A DNA stretch of 7,165 nucleotides from Planctomycetota bacterium (GTDB taxonomy: Bacteria; Planctomycetota; B129-G9): NCBI GenBank assembly GCA_030607235.1, contig JAUWEX010000050.1, forward strand, positions 1 to 7,165. Reading direction: 5' to 3'. Shown here piece by piece: positions 1 through 6,222 of this stretch; the first letter of the stretch is position 1, and each line of letters starts with the position of its first letter. The position numbers and the translations under genes were made by a program. The notes under the pieces were generated by a model. It saw nothing but the letters and a program-made list of their open reading frames with translations. It did no database searches and was not told the DNA's origin.

Positions 1-1
1 G

Positions 2-457
2 CGTCCTGATCGGATTATCGTAGGCGAGGTGCGCGACGATGCAGCCTTTGACATGTTGCAGGCAATGAACACCGGCCATGACGGATCGCTGACCACGGTG
101 CACTCCAACAGCGCGCGCGACGCCTTGTCGCGTCTCGAAACGATGGTGTTGATGGCCGGGACGGAACTGCCTTCGCGCGCGATCCGCGAGCAGGTTGCCA
201 GCGCGCTCAGTATCCTGGTGCACACCGCCCGGCTGACCGACGGCTCGCGCAAAGTGGTCTCCGTCTCCGAAATTACAGGCATGGAGGGTGATGTCATTAC
301 GATTCAGGATATATTCAAATTCCAGCAGACTGACGTAACTTCGACCGGAAAGATAGTCGGCTCGATGCAGGCGACCGGCGCGGTGCCGAAATTCGTACTC
401 GGCCTGCAAAAGCGCGGGATCAAGATCGACCTCGGCCTTTTCAGGAAACGCGCGTGA
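2..457 (+). CDS. cpaF: CpaF/TadA-family Tad pilus assembly ATPase, C-terminal part (5' end outside window)
   Basis: This is the C-terminal 151 residues of the hexameric secretion ATPase that powers assembly of Flp/Tad pili at the cytoplasmic face of the inner membrane. The frame is open from base 2 and begins inside the Walker B region ([11 protein letters not shown], residues 1-11). It continues through the family-typical block [17 protein letters not shown] (21-37), which contains the His-box, then [13 protein letters not shown] and the conserved IREQVASAL segment. A variable C-terminal tail ends in a basic FRKRA. The Walker A motif and N-terminal domain lie upstream of the window. One oddity is that the residues after GEVR are DDAAFDM, where CpaF proteins usually have Gly-Gly or Gly-Ala-Glu; the Arg-Asp pair is more like PilT/PulE ATPases. 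The stop is followed 16 bases later by the tadB start, with the tadB Shine-Dalgarno sequence immediately downstream of the stop, so the two genes should be cotranscribed. The family assignment is secure. Whether the gene belongs to a pilus or a secretion variant cannot be told from this fragment. Confidence 0.93.
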   Translation, partial: RPDRIIVGEVRDDAAFDMLQAMNTGHDGSLTTVHSNSARDALSRLETMVLMAGTELPSRAIREQVASALSILVHTARLTDGSRKVVSVSEITGMEGDVITIQDIFKFQQTDVTSTGKIVGSMQATGAVPKFVLGLQKRGIKIDLGLFRKRA

Positions 458-459
458 TG

Positions 460-465
460 AGGAGG
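460..465 (+). promoter_or_regulatory. Strong Shine-Dalgarno AGGAGG that sets the tadB start
   Basis: A perfect AGGAGG lies 8 bases before the ATG at 474. The GTG at 465 overlaps this motif and so cannot use it, which makes ATG 474 the better start. Nearly every other gene here has a weaker site, so TadB may be translated relatively strongly. Confidence 0.75.
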
Positions 466-473
466 TGGCGAAG

Positions 474-1331
474 ATGATGGACGTTGCGCTGGTGTTCCTT
501 GCGCTTTTTTTCGGCGGCGCGATCGCCTTGTTTATATACGGACTGGTTACGCTGCTGTCGCGAAGAGTCAGCTCGTTCGAGAAAAAATACGTCTCCGAGG
601 CGGAGCAATCGCTCGACAGCATGTTTCTCAGCCTGCCGTTTCGCGGAATTCTGTACCTTTCGGTGGGCATGGGATTCGGGCTGGGGATGTTGGGCTACAT
701 TTTATCGGGCAACCCGCTGCTGGCGCTGGTGCTGACGGTATTCGGCCTGGTTGCGCCGAAGATGCTGGTTAACAGGTCGCGCAACAGGCGCAACGCGAAA
801 TTCCTCAACCAACTGGCCGATGTGCTGCTGGCGATGTCGAACTCGCTCAAGGCCGGTTACAGCATCACGCAGGCGATCAACCTGATCGAGCGCGAGTCCG
901 CCAATCCCGCCCGGCAGGAATTTTCGCTGGTGGCGCGCGAGATGCAACTCGGCACCTCGCTCGAAGATGCGCTCGGACACCTGGCCGGGCGAATGAAGAG
1001 CATGGAAATGGACCTGATTGTGGCCTCCGTTTCGATCTCAAGGCAGGTCGGTGGGAACCTCTCGGAAATCATGGAGAACATCGCAAATACCATCCGCGAG
1101 CGCATGAGGGTGGAGGGGCACGTAAAGGCGCTGACCGCGCAGGGAAAAATTCAGGGCATAATCATGTGCCTGATGCCTTTCGCTCTATCGGGGATACTCT
1201 ATGCGGTACAACCCGGTTACATGCGGCCCGTTTTTACGCAGCCGCTCGGCTACGTATTGATAGCGGCGGTGCTGGCGTGGATGGCGCTGGGGGCGGTGAT
1301 TATCCGCAAGGTCATCAAGGTCGATGTGTGA
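474..1331 (+). CDS. tadB: TadB, Tad inner-membrane platform protein (T2SSF domain)
   Basis: TadB is one of two paired polytopic inner-membrane proteins that form the assembly platform on which the CpaF ATPase acts. The 285-residue product has a membrane segment at about 3-26, two more at about 58-98, a cytoplasmic T2SSF (GspF-like) helical domain at about 113-225, and C-terminal spans at about 226-246 and 258-277. Recognisable family blocks are QLADVLLAMSNSLKAGYS (113-130) and GGNLSEIMENIANTIRERMR (193-212), followed by VEGHVKALTAQGK. Length and layout are normal for TadB. I chose ATG 474 over GTG 465 because AGGAGG at 460-465 is 8 bases from the ATG. The gene starts 16 bases after the cpaF stop, and tadC begins 7 bases after its own stop. 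The T2SSF assignment is clear. The TadB rather than TadC name rests on gene order and on the typical RERMRVEGHVKALTAQG signature. Confidence 0.93.
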   Translation: MMDVALVFLALFFGGAIALFIYGLVTLLSRRVSSFEKKYVSEAEQSLDSMFLSLPFRGILYLSVGMGFGLGMLGYILSGNPLLALVLTVFGLVAPKMLVNRSRNRRNAKFLNQLADVLLAMSNSLKAGYSITQAINLIERESANPARQEFSLVAREMQLGTSLEDALGHLAGRMKSMEMDLIVASVSISRQVGGNLSEIMENIANTIRERMRVEGHVKALTAQGKIQGIIMCLMPFALSGILYAVQPGYMRPVFTQPLGYVLIAAVLAWMALGAVIIRKVIKVDV

Positions 1332-1338
1332 GTAAGCG

Positions 1339-2307
1339 ATGCCGAACGTACAAGAAATAATTATCGCCGTATTGGGAGCGATCGCCGCGGGGCTGGCTTC
1401 CTGGGCAATATTGTATTCGCATGCGAGATTCGTCCGGTCCGGCACAGGTTACCGACGCTCGGGTGAACTCTCGCTGTTGTTCCGGATCGCAATGCCTTAC
1501 ATAAACGCGTTTGCATCGATACTTTCGCGCTATCACAAGTTTGTGCCGCCGCGCAACCTCGGGCAAAGTCAGGGCGGGACTCATCGGACCGTCAAGGGCC
1601 GCGGACTGCTGCGCTCGGCGCTTGGGTGGCTGTACCTGCGTTCGCACCGGCGGTTGCTCGTCGCCGGCAATCCCGTCGGCCTGAATGCCGAGCGCTATCT
1701 GGGTTTCTGGATTTTCGGAACGCTCGTCGGCGGTGCGACCGGGATTGTTACCGCGCTGATGACGGGTTGGTGGGTGCTGTTTCCGATATTTTTGCTGCTG
1801 GGTTTTTTGCTTCCGTCGCTGTGGCTCAGCGATATGGTGGTATCCCGCCAGATTCGCATAAAAAAGGAATTGCCGTTTGCGCTGGACCTACTGACGCTTT
1901 CGGTGGAATCCGGTATGGACTTTACTGCGGCGATGGCCGAAATCGTCGAAAAACTCAAAGGCAGCCCGCTGGCGCACGAATTCGACCTCGTTTACAAGCA
2001 GATAAACATAGGCCAGCAGCGCGCCGATGCGCTGCGCGAGATGAGCGACCGTACCGGAATGGCGGAGATAAGCAGGGTTGTGGGCGCCCTTATCCAGGCC
2101 GACGAACTCGGTACGGGGCTGGGCAAGGTGTTGCGGATACAGGCCGAAGATACGCGCCGTCGACGCTTCGAGACCGCCGAGAAAAAGGCGCAGCAAGCCC
2201 CGGTGAAGATGCTATTTCCGCTGGTGATATTCGTTTTTCCGGCGACGATAATTACGATCATCTCACCGATTATCGTTCGTTTTTTGCCGAAATTGCTGGG
2301 CGGATAA
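1339..2307 (+). CDS. tadC: TadC, Tad inner-membrane platform protein (T2SSF domain)
   Basis: TadC is the partner of TadB in the inner-membrane platform. The 322-residue product has an N-terminal membrane segment (about 5-26) and a long, basic, poorly conserved loop (about 28-115). A pair of membrane segments follows at about 120-163, with a T2SSF domain at about 178-285 and a C-terminal membrane segment at about 290-314. The diagnostic blocks are ELPFALDLLTLSVESGMDF (177-195), the helix with LIQADELGTGLGKVLR (251-266) and EKKAQQAPVKMLFPLVIFVF (281-300). These are the usual TadC C-terminal signatures. The ATG lies 7 bases after the tadB stop with only a weak GAGTAAG upstream, so translation probably depends on ribosomes arriving from tadB. 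The N-terminal hydrophilic loop contains a short Gly/Arg-rich stretch (74-90) that looks flexible. A second frame open across most of this gene (1626-2312) is only a shadow. Confidence 0.93.
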   Translation: MPNVQEIIIAVLGAIAAGLASWAILYSHARFVRSGTGYRRSGELSLLFRIAMPYINAFASILSRYHKFVPPRNLGQSQGGTHRTVKGRGLLRSALGWLYLRSHRRLLVAGNPVGLNAERYLGFWIFGTLVGGATGIVTALMTGWWVLFPIFLLLGFLLPSLWLSDMVVSRQIRIKKELPFALDLLTLSVESGMDFTAAMAEIVEKLKGSPLAHEFDLVYKQINIGQQRADALREMSDRTGMAEISRVVGALIQADELGTGLGKVLRIQAEDTRRRRFETAEKKAQQAPVKMLFPLVIFVFPATIITIISPIIVRFLPKLLGG

Positions 2308-2312
2308 CGTTG

Positions 2313-2654
2313 GTGCTGCGTAAAAAGGACGGAACCGCATTGTTGGTGCGATTGAGTGTCGCGAGCGCTCGCCGCCGCAAGAGGCGTGGTCTGCTGGGGC
2401 GCTCCGGCCTGACGCCCGACGAGGGGCTGCTGCTTGAGGGCTGTCGGATGGTACATACGTTCGGAATGAAATTTCCGATAGGGCTGATATTTCTTGACAA
2501 AAAGGGCCGCGTGGCCAGGATCGTGCGGAGCCTTCGGCCACGCCGGATTTGCGCTTGTTTGCGCGCGCGTGGTGTGGTGGAATGTTGCGCGGGAAATCCC
2601 GCGTTGGAGGCTCTGAATCCGGGAGACGAATTAAAAGTAGAGCGTAACGAATGA
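2313..2654 (+). CDS. DUF192 (COG1430-like) small protein inside the Tad operon
   Basis: This small protein of about 113 residues matches the DUF192 fold family by eye. RRGLLGRSGL (24-33) and EGLLLEGCRMVHTFGMKFPI (37-56) are followed by FLDKKGRVARIVRSLRP (60-76) and a late AG turn before GDEL. Those are the landmarks of the DUF192 type common beside Tad genes. The molecular function of the family is not established, and I assign none. Departures from the usual pattern are Gly at position 57, where the family normally has Asp after FPI, and ECCAG where ELPAG is usual. Five cysteines (44, 80, 82, 91, 92) are many for so short a protein. No signal peptide is visible, so it should be cytoplasmic. 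GTG 2313 is preferred because GGGCGG lies 9 bases upstream; TTG 2310 is a possible alternative. The start follows the tadC stop by 5 bases. The stop overlaps the next start as ATGA (2651-2654), which indicates translational coupling to the FHA gene. Family call is good; exact start is uncertain. Confidence 0.82.
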   Translation: MLRKKDGTALLVRLSVASARRRKRRGLLGRSGLTPDEGLLLEGCRMVHTFGMKFPIGLIFLDKKGRVARIVRSLRPRRICACLRARGVVECCAGNPALEALNPGDELKVERNE

Positions 2655-3895
2655 CTGCAATACTGAAAATACTTGGGCCGGGCGAAGCCGCGGAATTCCC
2701 GCTGGGGGACGCGCCGGTTATGATCGGTCGCGACGCGTCGTGCGATATCTTTTTGGACGATCCGTCAGCCTCCAAAAAACACGCGCAGGTGTTATTGGTG
2801 GACGGCGAATATATTTTGCGCGACCAGAACAGCCACAACGGCACCTTCGTCGGCGACGAGCGGATAACGCACAGGGTTTTGAACAGCGGCGATGTCGTCA
2901 GGATCGGCTCACACAGGATGCTCTTTGTGATGATGGAAGAGGAACCCGTTGCGGGTGAGATCGTCGTGTCGCGGGGCGACGCGGCGCAGGCCTCGATAGC
3001 GGTGGCTTCCGAAGTTCGCAGGATGGAGGAGCAGATCAATGTCAAGATACGCGAACTGGAGGAAGTCGAAGAAAAATCGCAGAGGAGTTGGTCGAGATTG
3101 TTGACGGCGGCGATTGTTGTCGCGGCTCTGGGTGGGTTGATTGTGCTGATGAGCATGTCCCGGGAAAAGACGTATCAAATAAGCGGCGTCGAACTGAATA
3201 CGGGATACCCGCAGATCATTCGCATACCGATTCCGAAGGGGCTTAATCTCAACAATGTGGAATGCCTCGACCCCGATACTCTTTCGCCTTCGGGATTGCT
3301 CGAATTGAACGGTCTGATGTATCGCAAACATCCCGATTCGGAACCGACCGACGACGAGCAGAAATACGACAGGGCGCTTACGGAGATCAGCGGCAGGTAC
3401 GTTTTTCTGAGGGTAACGCCGGAGGATCAGGGGCGCGCATTGCTGCGGATCAGGGTTTCTAACGGAGCCGTGTACCACATGAGAGTCGACGTGATAAAAA
3501 AACCGGCTTATGAGTGGCCCGAAATAGCACGGCTTGCTCTGGAGAACGAAGGTTCGGAGGCAAAGGTAAAGGGGCTTTTGCAAAGGGCCCGGGGGGCACA
3601 AGACGCAAATCCTGCGATGGCGCTAGAGGCCGTCAAGGTCGCGCGCGGACTGGCCGGCAACGACGCCGAGACTCTGAGCGAGTTGGACGCAATAGAGATG
3701 GTTGCAAAAAAGAGCCTTGATCGGCAGTGGAAGGATATCAGGGGCCGGCTCGTTCTGGCTTACTGGCGCAATATCCGCAGAGACAAAATCAGCGCACTGG
3801 AAAACCTGTTGCGACTTCTGCCCGATCCCGAGGACGCCCGGCATCAGTGGGCCAGGATCATGCTCGAACTATATGAGAAGCGGAGAAGAAAGTAG
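2651..3895 (+). CDS. FHA-domain inner-membrane protein 1 (FHA, coiled coil, one membrane span, beta-rich then helical outer part)
   Basis: The 414-residue product begins with a forkhead-associated domain (about 1-95), a fold that binds phosphothreonine peptides. The key ligand-binding positions are present: G26-R27, S41 with H44, and N60-S-H-N63-G64-T65. A charged, heptad-like linker (about 118-143) leads to a single hydrophobic segment (about 150-168). After the membrane comes a beta-strand-rich region (about 175-283) and a mostly helical C-terminal region (about 288-410) ending in a basic KRRRK. I infer that the FHA domain is cytoplasmic and the rest extracytoplasmic, because there is no N-terminal signal and the span is internal. 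I do not recognise the beta-rich domain. The start overlaps the DUF192 stop (ATGA), and a second FHA gene follows 32 bases after the stop. A likely role is signal reception or scaffolding for the Tad machine. The topology and length recall the type III ring protein SctD, but I see no sequence match that proves relationship. Confidence 0.87.
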   Translation: MTAILKILGPGEAAEFPLGDAPVMIGRDASCDIFLDDPSASKKHAQVLLVDGEYILRDQNSHNGTFVGDERITHRVLNSGDVVRIGSHRMLFVMMEEEPVAGEIVVSRGDAAQASIAVASEVRRMEEQINVKIRELEEVEEKSQRSWSRLLTAAIVVAALGGLIVLMSMSREKTYQISGVELNTGYPQIIRIPIPKGLNLNNVECLDPDTLSPSGLLELNGLMYRKHPDSEPTDDEQKYDRALTEISGRYVFLRVTPEDQGRALLRIRVSNGAVYHMRVDVIKKPAYEWPEIARLALENEGSEAKVKGLLQRARGAQDANPAMALEAVKVARGLAGNDAETLSELDAIEMVAKKSLDRQWKDIRGRLVLAYWRNIRRDKISALENLLRLLPDPEDARHQWARIMLELYEKRRRK

Positions 3896-3915
3896 CGTAC
3901 AGCAATCATTTTTCC

Positions 3916-3920
3916 GAGGA
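3916..3920 (+). promoter_or_regulatory. Ribosome binding site for the second FHA gene
   Basis: GAGGA lies 7 bases before ATG 3928, supporting that start over the adjacent in-frame ATG at 3931. The 32-base gap between the two FHA genes (3896-3927) holds only this site, and I see no promoter or terminator in it. Confidence 0.6.
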
Positions 3921-3927
3921 AAACACG

Positions 3928-6129
3928 ATGATGAAATTTGTTGTCAAAGACCAGGACAATCCCGCCGAGTTTTCGCTCAAGAACGGCGTCAATCTGGTGG
4001 GCCGCGACGAGAGTTGCGATATAGTGATTAACTCCACCCATGTCTCCCGCAATCATATTTCTTGCGTGGTCAGCCGCGACAGGGTGGTGATTCAGGACCT
4101 CAACAGCCGCAACGGCACATTCGTCAACGGCCTGCGCGTCAAGAACTCGGTCGAGATTAAGGTCGGCGACGTGATATCGCTGGGCAAATACACGATGGTT
4201 TTTGAGGACGATAGGGTGGAGGGCGAAGCGGTTATGCCCTCGGTGGTCGTCTCCGACGAGGAAGAAACCGACGAGTCGCACCGGGGGGATACGCTGCCGT
4301 TGAAGGGCGAGATGGCCCGGCGGGGCGAGGGCGACGAGCAGCTGCCGGCCAAGTACGATCCCAGCCGCTATGCGGTTACTACTCGCGACAACAAGATCGT
4401 ACTCAGTAACGGCATGACCGGCGATGCGCTGGAGATATACCGCGGCGGCCCGGATGCATTGACGCTCGACCACCTTATCGCCGAGCGCCGCGCCCGACAG
4501 CGGCGCAACATGATCCTGGCGATTGCGGGTGGGGTATTCGTGCTGGCGCTTGTCCTGGCTCTGGTGGTGATGCTGAAAACCCCCGAACCAGTTCGGCCAC
4601 GACGGAAGATCGACAGAGAAAAATATTATCTCTCTTTGAACGAGGCCGTCAAACTTTATACGACCGATAAAAAAATAGAGGCCGGAAAAAAACTCGACGA
4701 AGCAAAAAAGATCGCCGGCAACAGCCAGACGTATAATCTGCACGTTCAACTGCGCAACCTTTTCAATACTTGCGACCAATTGGACAAGGACTGGCAGAAC
4801 CTGAATACGACCGAAGCCAACCGGATATTCAATTACGTAATCGACCTCGATGACCTGCCGGAAAATTTCGACATCCAGATGTTGCGAGAATGGCTTACGG
4901 AAAAGAAACTCGAACTCAGGGATTTTGCCGCCGACAAGGTCGGCTGGGAGATCGGGGAGGCCGTAAGCCGGCAAATTCAGGACGGCCAGAACATAAAAAA
5001 CAAAGATGCACTGGCCGCGCTTAAGGGCCTTCGCAAAATCAGAGCGGGCAGGGCGTATGGTAACAAAGAGTGGAAAAAATACTATACCAAAGAGGCCTGG
5101 AAGGCTGAGAAGGCGGTGTCCTTGTGGCTGGTCGAAGACATTCTGGGAGAGGATCCCAACAACCTGGAAACGGATATCGGGGACATTACGGTCGAGCGGG
5201 CCAGGGATATGGTGGAGAAGGTCTCGGAGGTTCTCGCCAAATCCGGCAATATCGTATCTGATGAGAAAATCAGGGGCGACTTGATTAAATATCGCGACAA
5301 CTGTTTTGACGTGCTGAAGATCAGCCGGGAAAAGAAAGAGGCATATGAAGCGGCGCTGGTTTTGTATGAGGAAGGCCGATACCTCGAAGCCAAGGAGGTG
5401 CTAAAGAATTTCAGTGGCGAAACGGAAGACGAAGTCATTAAAAATCTGATCAGAAACATCGATTTGGCGCTTGTGGTCTTCAGTGCGTACGAAGACGCGA
5501 AAAAGCGCTACAACGCGGGCCGCGGCGAAGAGGCCCTCGATATCCTGAATGCCAGGATCGACGATGCGTATAATATCTCGTCCGGCCTGCACAACAAGTA
5601 CGACCGACTCAGGCGCAACATTGAGGATGTCTGCGATTTGTACGGCAAGGCGATGGAGGCCGAAAAGATTTCCGATGTGCTCAGGGTCCAGGAAATCTGC
5701 AATGAGATCGCCCAGAGGGTTGAAAAGGAAGAAGGCGAGTCTAACCACTACTACGACTGGGCGCTACGGGAGGCTTCCGATATCAAGAGACGACGGGAAA
5801 GTCCGCGCGAACTACGAAGTATTATCGATGCTTATGTAAGCCAGGCGGAGAAATTTTTGAAGGAAGATGATTACAGCAACGCCCGTAATTTTGCCAGCAA
5901 GGCGAACGTGCTGGATACGGAACGCAACCCGGGCAAGATGATTTTTTATGAGATATCCCGGCGCGGCAGCAATCTGCTCAAGAAGGCGTCGGCGTTGCAC
6001 AAAGAAGGAAGGGATGCGGAAGCGGTGGAGATTTTGGAGAGGATTCTCGAGGAAAAGATATACAAAGACGGAGACGGCGTGGCGGACGCCGCCCATACGA
6101 GGCTGCGTGAGTGGGGGGGCGATAAATAA
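3928..6129 (+). CDS. FHA-domain inner-membrane protein 2 with long TPR-like outer region
   Basis: This 733-residue protein is the largest complete gene in the window. Residues 1-95 form an FHA domain with an intact phosphothreonine pocket: G25-R26, S40-R-N-H43, and N59-S-R-N62-G63-T64. It is more canonical than that of its neighbour. A hydrophilic linker (about 98-193) ends in a strongly basic AERRARQRRN run, then one membrane span (about 195-215). The positive charge before the span argues that the FHA domain is cytoplasmic and the remaining roughly 515 residues are outside. That region is almost entirely charged amphipathic helix, with TPR-like helix pairs at about 238-262, 474-495, 521-544, 634-662 and 684-709, of the form LYxxGRxxEAxxxL. 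Such arrays usually bind partner proteins. The linker contains an odd segment (LPLKGEMARRGEG, about 123-135) described in the findings. The gene is a paralogue in layout of the preceding FHA gene and is probably cotranscribed with it. A TadD-like role (TPR partner of the machine) is possible but unproven. Confidence 0.87.
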   Translation: MMKFVVKDQDNPAEFSLKNGVNLVGRDESCDIVINSTHVSRNHISCVVSRDRVVIQDLNSRNGTFVNGLRVKNSVEIKVGDVISLGKYTMVFEDDRVEGEAVMPSVVVSDEEETDESHRGDTLPLKGEMARRGEGDEQLPAKYDPSRYAVTTRDNKIVLSNGMTGDALEIYRGGPDALTLDHLIAERRARQRRNMILAIAGGVFVLALVLALVVMLKTPEPVRPRRKIDREKYYLSLNEAVKLYTTDKKIEAGKKLDEAKKIAGNSQTYNLHVQLRNLFNTCDQLDKDWQNLNTTEANRIFNYVIDLDDLPENFDIQMLREWLTEKKLELRDFAADKVGWEIGEAVSRQIQDGQNIKNKDALAALKGLRKIRAGRAYGNKEWKKYYTKEAWKAEKAVSLWLVEDILGEDPNNLETDIGDITVERARDMVEKVSEVLAKSGNIVSDEKIRGDLIKYRDNCFDVLKISREKKEAYEAALVLYEEGRYLEAKEVLKNFSGETEDEVIKNLIRNIDLALVVFSAYEDAKKRYNAGRGEEALDILNARIDDAYNISSGLHNKYDRLRRNIEDVCDLYGKAMEAEKISDVLRVQEICNEIAQRVEKEEGESNHYYDWALREASDIKRRRESPRELRSIIDAYVSQAEKFLKEDDYSNARNFASKANVLDTERNPGKMIFYEISRRGSNLLKKASALHKEGRDAEAVEILERILEEKIYKDGDGVADAAHTRLREWGGDK

Positions 6130-6159
6130 TTGGAAAATCAGTGATTTTGTGTGTATAAT
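6130..6159 (+). promoter_or_regulatory. Predicted sigma70-type promoter of the metallopeptidase gene
   Basis: A perfect TATAAT (-10) lies at 6154-6159, and TTGGAA (-35, four of six consensus bases) lies at 6130-6135, with an 18-base spacer. The -35 begins on the base after the stop codon of the second FHA gene. Predicted transcription starts near 6165-6167, giving a leader of about 56-58 bases before ATG 6223. The region is markedly richer in A and T than the surrounding coding sequence. This suggests that the metallopeptidase is transcribed independently of the Tad operon. Sequence inference only. Confidence 0.5.
6134..6148. promoter_or_regulatory. 15-bp palindrome in the promoter spacer, candidate operator
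   Basis: AAAATCA and TGATTTT form a perfect 7-bp inverted repeat around a single central G. It lies almost wholly between the -35 and -10 hexamers, overlapping the last two bases of the proposed -35. A dimeric regulator bound here would block RNA polymerase. The stem is too AT-rich, and the centre too short, to be a convincing intrinsic terminator. No regulator gene is present in the window to pair with it. Confidence 0.35.
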
Positions 6160-6210
6160 ACGGGATATGCCGATTGTGCAACTGCTTTATGAGGTCTGTC
6201 TTACGGTTAT

Positions 6211-6215
6211 AGGAG
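6211..6215 (+). promoter_or_regulatory. Ribosome binding site of the metallopeptidase gene
   Basis: AGGAG lies 7 bases before ATG 6223. The spacing is near ideal, and it selects this ATG, which is directly followed by a clear signal peptide. Confidence 0.65.
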
Positions 6216-6222
6216 TAAGTTC

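Noticed and set aside
465..473. GTG 465 as the start of tadB
   Set aside because: The GTG overlaps the AGGAGG motif itself, leaving no spacer; ATG 474 has ideal spacing.
1626..2312. A long N-terminal extension in frame with the DUF192 protein
   Set aside because: It overlaps TadC, which has strong family motifs throughout. The extension is Arg-rich and lacks domain character, so the DUF192 gene is taken to start at GTG 2313 after the tadC stop.
2263..3156. A 297-codon - strand open frame rich in Ser, Thr, Pro and Arg
   Set aside because: Its composition is typical of an antisense shadow, and it crosses three real genes (tadC end, DUF192 and the FHA domain).
3844..4974. A 376-codon open frame on the - strand opposite the second FHA gene
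   Set aside because: It lies wholly antisense to a gene with clear FHA and membrane features, has no recognisable domain or ribosome binding site, and is explained by the codon use of the + strand gene.
6134..6150. The palindrome after the second FHA gene as an intrinsic terminator
   Set aside because: The stem is AT-rich, the loop would be a single base, and no clean T-run follows. Its position inside a promoter fits an operator better.
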